Shown here in pieces: positions 1 through 11,000 of a DNA stretch of 64,000 nt. Every line of letters begins with the position of its first letter. Within the stretch, counting starts at the first letter, position 1. The stretch is from Argopecten irradians. Taxonomy: Eukaryota; Mollusca; Bivalvia; Pectinida; Pectinidae. The position numbers were made by a program, and so were the translations under genes. Under the pieces are notes generated by a model. That model worked only from the letters and a program-made list of their open reading frames with translations. It did no database searches and had not been told where the DNA came from. Location: the NCBI RefSeq assembly GCF_041381155.1, contig NC_091134.1, positions 37,841,338-37,905,337 on the forward strand, in the 5' to 3' direction.

Positions 1-2060
1 CGATAATTTCTTGTCAGATTTTTAGGCTTGTATGGAAAACGCGCTATTTTCTGTATACACTTCTATTTGGACGAATCAGGGGGACTACATTATAACATTA
101 CAATAATGGCGTTATTTAGTGTATCATATCTGAATAGACACCTACATGTGTGTTGTCACTAAATAGGTCACTTATCTAATTATGATCACCGGAACTACAT
201 GTTTGTATTGTTAAATCTCCAGCTACAGTTGTGTTGATTCATTCCAACCGGATACCATAAACAGTTCAATTCCGTGTTCTTCTGTTAATTGTGACAGTTA
301 ATCAGAGTCAGGTAGTTAACGTCACGATAACTCAAAGTATTGTAATGAAATATGTCAGGAAGCGTGTGGTAAAAACATCAAAGGTATTTATCTATATTGT
401 GTATAGCTTCCCTTTGGTACAATACAAATTTATGTACTTTAAAAGTCGTGACTTTTGTTGTAAAAGAAAAAAACTTTTATGAGGTGAAAAGTACTAGAAA
501 CTTACAAAAATAAATAAATAATCTCAGATTAGTCGCACTTGAATTATAATCCATTCATGAAATCAGACCGTGTGAATATCAACGTTACCTCGCCCTTCTT
601 GAATATCAGCTGTCATCGCGACAAATGAAATCGACATCGCAAACGACATGATATACATATCGGAGGGAGGGAGTCCTTATTACCGTGTAGTATGGAAGTT
701 CCGGGGTCACGTACTCGCCGAGTTCTTAAATGTAATCAGTCACAGGTGTTAGAAATTGAAAGACAATACACATGCATGTTGACAAAATGAGCAGGTGCGC
801 ACTCGGGACCGGGTTGAGTGCATTCAAGTACACAAAGCAATGCTGGACAATGTCTTATACATAACAGTGATTACCATTTTTCTTTGTAATTTAATGATAT
901 TGACATTCGGCCAAATCAGCTGTAATTACGTTTTAAATCAGTGGCAATTTATATCTTCCACTGTATTTATTTCTTTATTCAATTCAGTTATCTACTAATT
1001 CCGTAACTAGGAGTTCAACTAAAAAAACGACATTTACTAACCATCTTCAAACTGTTGAAATTATATTATTACGTGCCTCTTGGATTATTACTGATCCAGT
1101 TTATAATCAAACATTTTGTTTTTCTCTGTACATGAGTTAACCCCAGTAATGAAGGGAAGTAACTCTAATATATTAAAATGTATAGCAAGTCATTTACATA
1201 TTGAAGCAGCCCGTATTAAATCAAATTACATTAGATATCTTACATAATTATATAAGATATATCATTTACAATGAAGATAACTTATATATATCTATATCTG
1301 ATGTTTTATATATCTTATCAGAAACATATTTTAGATATAATCCATTCATGATGTTTCTGATCTGATCTTTTATACTACATAACTAATAACGCGCATCATT
1401 TAAAATATCTGCCCTACAAATGCAGTTTACACACCAGTAAACAAAAACAAAAAATCATTCCTTAATATTATGTACACAAAATGTAGGTCTGGTACATTTA
1501 TGTAAAATGTGACTTGTGTACGTACGGCCGCCACTCACTTTATCCATTCGAAAGGCACTTTATCGTGTGATCGGCGTGTCTGAATATATAAATAATATGT
1601 TGTAATAAGCATCAGAAAAGATCGTAGATGAAATGATACATCATCTAAACCGACGTGATGTACATTTACAATGTAGGTGTAGGCTACTGTGTTGTGGGGG
1701 TTTCCCCAAATTTACGTCACGGTCTATTTTTAGAAATGACAGCAATCCCATCTAAATCACTATCATTCAAATGTTTGTATTCAGTAGCGCAAACAGGAAC
1801 ACAATGACAAGCTTGTGTGATACGCTGATTCAAAGAAAGTCATAAATGTCTGACATATCTTCCTCGCTAAAAAATGTAAATTACTGACATTGTATTTTAC
1901 GATGTAGGAATGCATCTTCTGAGTTGTGAAACCGGTAACATATTATATCCGACAAAACGTTTGTATGATTAATCATTCAATTAACAATAGCCTCAGCGTT
2001 TATAATTTTGTGACCTGTTCTTGACGGTTGAAATAGGCCTATCAATTTACAAAATCAACA
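1..2060. other. Upstream flank of TSG101, no gene seen
   Basis: AT-rich DNA with only short, low-complexity open frames (up to about 67 codons) that resemble nothing I know and have no splice context. It should contain the TSG101 promoter and 5' UTR close to 2061, but I could not place a TATA box, initiator or upstream exon. A run of TATATCT/AGATATA-type sequence lies at about 1230-1340. Confidence 0.5.
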
Positions 2061-5000
2061 ATGTCAACAAATTATGATTCTTACTTAAAAACGTCTTTAT
2101 CGAAGGTAAGTGATTTCCGATTACAAATTTAGTTTTCGTTCAAACACTACATTGTTTATAAAAATTATTTTCGACGTAGATACATTTTCATGGAAATGAA
2201 AATTGACCCTGAAAATAGTTTCCTTTAATTTGAATATAAACACATCTCCCCTATTCAAGATTGGCGTTTCTTTAGACAAGATTTTGCTGTAAATGGGAAT
2301 TTTAGAATACATGCCAACTTTGCCAAATGACATTATTTATAAATGCATGTGTTATATGTTGTAAATTAAATAAATATTATATTCATGTTTATCAACTGCA
2401 TGTGTTGTTGTACATTAAAGATGCTCCACCGCCGACAGAGCTGAGCATAAATGATATTCATCATTTGAACAATAACTAGCGTTTAATCGTGTATATATAT
2501 GTCTAATTAACACAAAAAATAATATGAAATAATTTATTTTACCTTTGGCGCATGCGTAATCAGTATTTCATTCAATATAAGATATAGTGCCACAGAGTTT
2601 TTTTGGGATGCAATTAATTATTTTGCATATTTTTAATTTGAAGTAAAATTAGAAGCTCAAACTTTTCAATGGTGGTAATGGTGTAAAGTAAGTAACTTCT
2701 GTAACTGAAGAAAATACTAAGTCGTCTGTTCCTGCTTTTCATAGTGAAAAAATACTATTTGTCAGCGGTGGAGCATCTTTAATTAGCTTACATACATGTA
2801 CTTCTCAGTTATTGTAAACTTTTTTAAAATATTGAAAAAGAATATTTATTTTCTTTCAGTATAAATATGCAGATATTGCCAAAAGAGATGTTCTCAATGT
2901 ATTTCAACAGTTCAAAGATCTTCGTCCAGCATATGATTCCTATAGTAAGTGCATTAGTTCCTATAGTTGCGAACACCAGGGTTGGGGTCAATTACAAAGC
3001 AATGTAATTCATTACAATTACAATTACTTAGTCAAAACTCAATTACAATTACAATTACTCAATTTTGTAAATGTAATTAATTACAATTACATTCAAAAAC
3101 TAATTAATTACAATTACACATTACATTTTCTTAATATGTTTATTTTAATAACATATATTCACAATTGTATAGTCATACAATATGAAGCATTTATACATAT
3201 ATAAGTCACTATCAGTTAATTCTGATAGAACACATGCTTCACAAAATGTACATTTAAAATTTTTCAGACTCTGATGATGATAAAATGCAATAATATTCAA
3301 AAATATGAATATACTGAATACCATAGTTCTATTTCATATGTAGCAGCAAAAAAAACAGATTTGAACCTGCTGGTTTATACTGTATGATCATCTTATGGGA
3401 CTTTAAATGTTATCTCTTTCATATGAATATACACTGTAGTGTACATGTATAGTCATGTACTGAACTATGCATTGCCCAATATTGTTAGTTAAGATTATGA
3501 TTTGACTAACATTATGTTAGTGTCCTTAGGTAAACCCGTTGATTATAATAAGGCATGCATACACGTCCACAGCTCAGTCGTCTGTATTATATAACCTTGT
3601 TCAAAAGTAGACCATATGCATGTCAACAAGACAAAACCGTATTCGCCATAATTAATGCCCAGGGTGCCTAAATAATTGTAACAAATGGGGGCTTATTAAT
3701 GAACCAAAATGTAAATTTGGGACGAAAAAAGTCAGCCATATTTAAATCTTTCTGTACTCATGGCACATTAATCTGTTTCAGTAAACATGCATATACCCTT
3801 TATTACGGTATATCGTGATTCACATATAAAAGACTTGGCAAGTTTATGTAATATGGGACACAATGCTGATGTTAGAGGCACCGCATGTTGTAAATCATTG
3901 TCAAATCCATGGAAAGGGAGGGTTTATACAAGTCTTCTCCAAAAGAGGGGAGGGGGGCTCTTATTACGGCGAATATGGTATGTTCTTAAACAAAGAATTT
4001 GACCCTAATAAAGCAAACAGGACTCTAATGTGAACTTCCTGCATGAGCATTTGGTTATTATTATTATAAAAGTCAAATTTAACCAGAGATGGGAAATGAC
4101 ACTACCTGATTCATGCAGACTTGTGACTGGGACTCAAAACCTTGTGTCACCAAATTATTTGTTATGATTTCATTTAGACCAGGCCATTCTAAGTCATGTT
4201 AATATAAGCATACCGTATTCAACCCAATAAGTACCCTATAATGGCCCATATTAAATACAGACTGAAAATATGAAAACCTTCAGGTTTTTTATACAATATC
4301 TTTTTGCAAAGTTATTTAAATATATGGCTTAAAATTTGAGCAATAATTTTATGAATTGCTAGTCAAAATTTAGTTCTTTTAAGCACCCTCTTATTTGTTC
4401 ATTTTCAAGCATCAGGGCTCTTATTGGGTCGAATATGGTAATTGAGCTTCATAAATGATGATATTTGTAACATGATTATTTCACAATAAATGCATGGAAA
4501 AACTTGCTATATGGCATAATTAAATAATGTATTTACTTGCAGTTTTCAATGATGGATCGAAGAAAGAACTTTTGAATTTGGATGGAACTATTCCAGTGTC
4601 ATACAGAAGTAGGTATCATACAAACATAAACATTGAAACACTTTTTTCTAAACTGCCTCATTATCATTATATGACATACAACATCCCTGTATGTATATGT
4701 ATGTTTTACTTTTAACAGATGTGACATACAATATCCCTGTATCATATGTATGTTTTACTTTTAACAGATGTGACATACAATATCCCTGTATGTATATGTA
4801 TGTTTTACTTTTAGCAGATGTGACATACAATATCCCTGTATGTATATGTATGTTTTACTTTTAACAGATGTGACATACAACATCCCTGTATGTATATGTA
4901 TGTTTTACTTTTAACAGATGTGACATACAATATCCCTGTATGTATATGTATGTTTTACTTTTAACAGATGTGACATACAACATCCCTGTATGTATATGGA

Positions 5001-8000
5001 TCCTGGACACACATCCGTACAACCCTCCCATGGTGTTTGTCAAGCCTACCAGTAGTATGCAGATCAAACAAGGCCGCAATGTGGACGCTAACGGCAAAGT
5101 AGATCTGCCCTACGTCCGTGACTGGAGATATGTAAGGAGTAGATAAACAAAAAATGCAAACTTTCTTCATACTACTTTGCATGGACTTGAATCAAATTAC
5201 ATCTTATCTATTACTAATTTAATATATAATCATAAATCACGGTCGAATGCCTGGATATAAGGATTGCCCCGGTAAAATTAGGTTTCCAATGAACTTTTAT
5301 CAATATTTTAGTAGGTAGGCCTCAACCCAAGCTTATAAATGTATATAAGAATATAAAATGCAAACAGTACAATTTTCCACACTAGTTGTCAATATATTGT
5401 GATTTAATCCCGAGACTTTGTATTGATGGATGGGACCAAACAATATCCTAAATGTTTTAGAACTCAGAAGCTTAATTATTTATTAGTGTTTGTATTAAAA
5501 ATTAGGTCACAATACAGATAATTCATAAATATATATATGAAATCATGTGTTCCTTAATGCATGCTTAACAACTTAGCAATATTTGGTACATACCTACACT
5601 GTCTATATTTCAGCCTCAGTCGGACCTGCTTGGGTTGATCCAGATCCTTGTCATCGTGTTTAGTGATGATCCTCCGGTGTTCTCGAGAGCATCTACACAG
5701 AGATCACAACCCTACCAGCAGCCACAGGGCTCCAACCTGCCATACCCGGCACAAGGTATGATCGTGCCTAGATGAGTAGTGTGGGACTTGCTAAATATTT
5801 TTAGAACACTATATTGTTCTTTGTAAATGTGACTCATTAAGATTTGAAAATTAGTGTTCTTGACTTGCATTAAAAATTCTTTGTAAATTGCTGATATAAA
5901 CATATCTAAATTTATCTTATTTTATTTCTTATTCATTAACCCCTGAAATGTTTTAATGGACTGGTCTAATCTTTGATTTAGAAAAGACTTTTTGTGTCTT
6001 CAGGAATGAATAAAGTTATAGTGATATAACATATAATAACCATACCTGGTAGTGTGCTTTAGACAATTGACAAAATTTAATGTTCTAGCTATTAAATATA
6101 TGTACCTGTATAATGTCTAAGACTCTTCATATATGAGTATGGTGGATATGGATATCAAAGGGTATAACATAAACAAATGTCGTAAAAATACCAAGATTAT
6201 AGCATTTTATAGTTTGTTGTACAAAACAAAAAAGTCAGTAATAATTTTAGTGCAAGTGTACTCGTACTATTATTTTCCTTGTTGGGTGTAGAGTCTGTGT
6301 ACATCCGCTATGCGCAGATTCCAAGTCTAAAAGCGTTTAATAGATTTACATCTTATAGCCAATCTGTAACAGATTTCGCCATGATTTAGTGACACCAAAC
6401 TTTCAAAAACATATATTAAGAATAACATATATTAAGATATACTTGTCAGCGATAATCTACTATACATTAACAACAATGACATTACTAAGTGCTAAATGCA
6501 TTTGTTTTCTGTAAACTTCAAGCGGCGTATCATACAAACTCTTGCAACGTCACGATATTCTAAGCATCTGATCGACTTTGGAAACTTCTGGAGCAATACA
6601 ATGCAATTTAGGTTTATACAGTCAATAAGAGAAAGAGACGAAACAGATAACTTTTAGTACCCTCAACATATTTAATATCTTTCACATCGTCCTAGGTGTA
6701 CGTTGCATTATCGCTTACTAAACCCGGTGACCATAGACTGCATTTGCTGCAATTCTAATTAATATTTATGAAATTACACAGCTTTGTGAAAGAGAAACAG
6801 AATAAAAAACACATTATAAAATATCAGTCTGAGTGTCTTAGCTCTAGATCTAATGTACCCCAGAAAGGCGTTCAAGCATGTCACAGGTAAGTCACCTCGT
6901 GCACAGAAACTGGACTGTGTTCTAGCGGACGACTATTTTGAACAGGGAAACAAGTGTATCGCATCAATATCAACATGATTATAAACACACTTTTATGTAA
7001 CAAAGAACTTCAAAGTAATTTCACATTTAAAGTTCTGATGAAGTAAAGGAAAGTATTAATTACAATGCACAAAGGGCGTAAACCATCTCCTTGCAATAGT
7101 CCCAAGGATAATGAGCGAAAGTGCTAGGTACACTTGTTGCAGAGGATGATTTCATTGCGGAAATTAAGATTAAGAAGTATTTAGCGAGCACTTAATGTCT
7201 AACAGACATATTTCTAGTCTAAAGATTAAATCAAAACATCTGTTCATCAATTTCTGTTAATATATTTTGTTTAACTTAAAACTTGGAAGACTCTCAGTGT
7301 TTAATTCAAACTGTACATTGTTGGTCCCAACCAAGCTTTTCGCTATATATTTGCATACACTTTAACACCATGAATATTCTGATCATTCAGAGATTATTAA
7401 AAAGATGTTCAGGTTTAATTTTACCCTGGTCCTGCCAAATTTTAGTTAATGAGTTTCATATATAGATGTTAATGTTTTTGTGGATTGATTTATTTTAAGC
7501 CAAATGTTATAACTTCTGCTTATATACATGTATTACAAGTTTAACACAACTGGTTTGTTAATATTCAGGAGGATTTCAGATGCCAACCCCTGGTGGTACT
7601 GGATCCAACCCTCCAGCATACTCCCCCTATCCCTCGGGGGGTTATAACCAGCCTGGGGGTGGGTCCAACTTCAATTACCCAGGAAACTTCCAGCAGCCAC
7701 AGGGATTCCAAGGCTACCCACCTAGTACTGGAGGATATCCTCAAAGTGGTCAGCAGCAGTACCCATCACAGACACCGTACCCAGCGTACCCGTCACAGTC
7801 GCAGTACCCCACATCTACAGCCAGTACAGGTAAGACTCATAAAAACCTTAATGGTGTAGTACCCATCACAGACACCGTACCCAGCGTACCCGTCACAGTA
7901 CCCCACATCTACAGCCAGTACAGGTAAGACTCTCATAAAAACCTTAATGGTGTAGTACCCATCACAGACACCATACCCCGCGTACCCGTCACAGTCACAG

Positions 8001-11000
8001 TACCCCACATCTACAGCCAGTACAGGTAAGACTCTCATAAAAACCTTAATGGTGTAGTACCCATCACAGACACTGTACCCAGCGTACCCGTCACAGTCGC
8101 AGTACCTCACAGCTACAGCCAGTACAGGTAAAACTCATAAAAACCTTAATGGTGTAGTACCCATCACAGACACCGTACCCAGCGTACCCGTCACAGTCAC
8201 AGTACCTCACATCTACAGCCAGTACAGGTAAGACTCATAGAAACCTTAATGGTGTAGTACCCATCACAGACACCGTACCCCGAGTACCCGTCACAGTCAC
8301 AGTACCCCACATCTACAGCCAGTACAGGTAAGACTCATAAAAACCTTAATGGTGTAGTACCCATCACAGACACCGTACCCAGCGTACCCGTCACAGTCAC
8401 AGTACCCCACATCTACAGCCAGTACAGGTAAGACTCATAAAAACCTTAATGGTGTAGTACCCATCACAGACACCTACCCGAGTACCCATCACAGACACCG
8501 TACCCCGAGTACCCGTCACAGTCGCAGTACCCCACATCTACAGCGTGTACAGGTAAGACTCATAAAAACCTTAATGGTGTAGTACCCATCACAGACACTG
8601 TACCCAGCGTACCCGTCACAGTTACAGTACCCGACATCTACAGCCAGTACAGGTAAGACTCTCATAGAAACCTTAATGCTGTAGTATCATAAAGCATCAT
8701 TATATGTTTTCTTGTTGCACAAATTTGGCCGTTAGTTCTTATTGCACATGTGTAATTTGGGTGTGACACAAAGATGACCCTTACATCTTATTGCACATGT
8801 GTAATTTGGGTGTGACACAAAGGTGACCCTTACATCTTATAGCACATGTGTAATTTGGGTGTGACACAAAGATGACCCTTACATCTTATAGCACATGTGT
8901 AATTTGGGTGTGACACAAAGATGACCCTTACATCTTATAGCACATGTGTAATTTGGGTGTGACACAAAGGTGACCCTTACATCTTATTGCACATGTGTAA
9001 TTTGGGTTTGACACAAAGATGACCCTTACATCTTATAGCACATGTGTAATTTGGGTGTGACACAAAGGTGACCCTTACATCTTATAGCACATGTGTAATT
9101 TGGGTGTGACACAAAGATGACCCTTACATCTTATAGCACATGTGTAATTTGGGTGTGACACAAAGATGACCCTTACATCTTATTGCACATGTGTAATTTG
9201 GGTTTGACACAAAGATGACCCTTACATCTTATAGCACATGTGTAATTTGGGTGTGACACAAAGGTGACCCTTACATCTTATAGCACATGTGTAATTTGGG
9301 TGTGACACAAAGATGACCCTTACATCTTATAGCACATGTGTAATTTGGGTGTGACACAAAGATGACCCTTACATCTTATAGCACATGTGTAATTTGGGTG
9401 TGACACAAAGATGACCCTTACATCTTATTGCACATGTGTAATTTGGGTTTGACACAAAGATGACCCTTACATCTTATAGCACATGTGTAATTTGGGTGTG
9501 ACACAAAGGTGACCCTTACATCTTATAGCACATGTGTAATTTGGGTGTGACACAAAGATGACCCTTACATCTTATAGCACATGTGTGTAATTTGGGTGTG
9601 ACACAAAGATGACCCTTACATCTTATAGCACATGTGTAATTTGGGTGTGACACAAAGGTGACCCTTACATCTTATTGCACATGTGTAATTTGGGTTTGAC
9701 ACAAAGATGACCCTTACATCTTATAGCACATGTGTAATTTGGGTTTGACACAAAGGTGACCCTTACATCTTATTGCACATGTGTAATTTGGGTGTGACAC
9801 AAAGATGACCCTTACATCTTATAGCACATGTGTAATTTGGGTGTGACACAAAGGTGACCCTTACATCTTATTGCACATGTGTAATTTGGGTGTGACACAA
9901 AGATGACCCTTACATCTTATAGCACATGTGTAATTTGGGTTTGACACAAAGATGACCCTTACATCTTATAGCACATGTGTAATTTGGGTGTGACACAAAG
10001 GTGACCCTTACATCTTATTGCACATGTGTAATTTGGGTGTGACACAAAGATGACCCTTACATCTTATAGCACATGTGTAATTTGGGTGTGACACAAAGGT
10101 GACCCTTACATCTTATTGCACATGTGTAATTTGGGTTTGACACAAAGATGACTTTTGTTTTTCTCAAATCATTGGTTTGTAGGTTGGGTTAACAAAAGAT
10201 GATCCCTGTTTGAGTGTGTGTAATTTAATCTTTACTTAAACTTTGAAAAAGGGTTCACTTAGGTTTGATAGCTTTATTGTGACCAATCCTTTGGTATTCT
10301 AAGATATAATAATATATGATTAATTGTGACCAATCCTTTGGTATTCTAAGATATAATAATATATGATTAAATGAAATCAAAACTTAAGACCAAAATTGTA
10401 ATCAAGTTGATATAAACTGTGTATAACTTTATGACACTCAATCAATTATCTGTTATGAATAAGACACTAATTGTGTTAAATTTTATACTTTGACCTTTGT
10501 CCTCTAAAGTTCATGGCCTTGAATGTTATTCTTTATTGTTCATTGATTATAACTTCAGTGACAAGTGCTGGTCCAGGCGGCCCTGGGAATACCAACACTG
10601 TGACAGAGGAACACCTACGGATGTCACTTCTGTCGGCTGTCGAGGATAAAATGAAACGAAGGCTGAGGGAAATATTTGAACAAGCTCAGGTAAGAATCTA
10701 TTTTGGTATTTAAATTATTCTAGAATCGAAAAAGTACTATTTTGATTTTCTTTTGGTATATTCTAGATCTTACATTCCAGATCATGATCATGAAACACAC
10801 TTAAGTGTAAAAACAGTCTTAAGTTATAGATTAGCCAATCAAAAACGACTTTACAAAAGTTACACATATTTGGTTGGTTAAGTCAGAATTTAAGTCTAAA
10901 ACTGTTTCATAATCCTGCAGCCAGTTTAACGAAGTTAAGTGGGGTATTCTGGAATTGGGTTGTTTGTCTCTCTGTAGGCGAACTCTCAAACTCCTTAATA

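Noticed and set aside
7793-8110. Antisense 105-codon frame (repeated CDGYAGY)
   Set aside because: Shadow of the 100-bp TSG101 exon 6 repeat.
8735-10152. CRISPR-like regular repeats
   Set aside because: Simple head-to-tail 49-bp satellite; no spacers.
10513-10713. 66-codon frame starting MALNVILYC as a separate small secreted protein
   Set aside because: Its second half is TSG101 exon 7, in the correct frame and phase; the first half lies in the intron before a normal acceptor.
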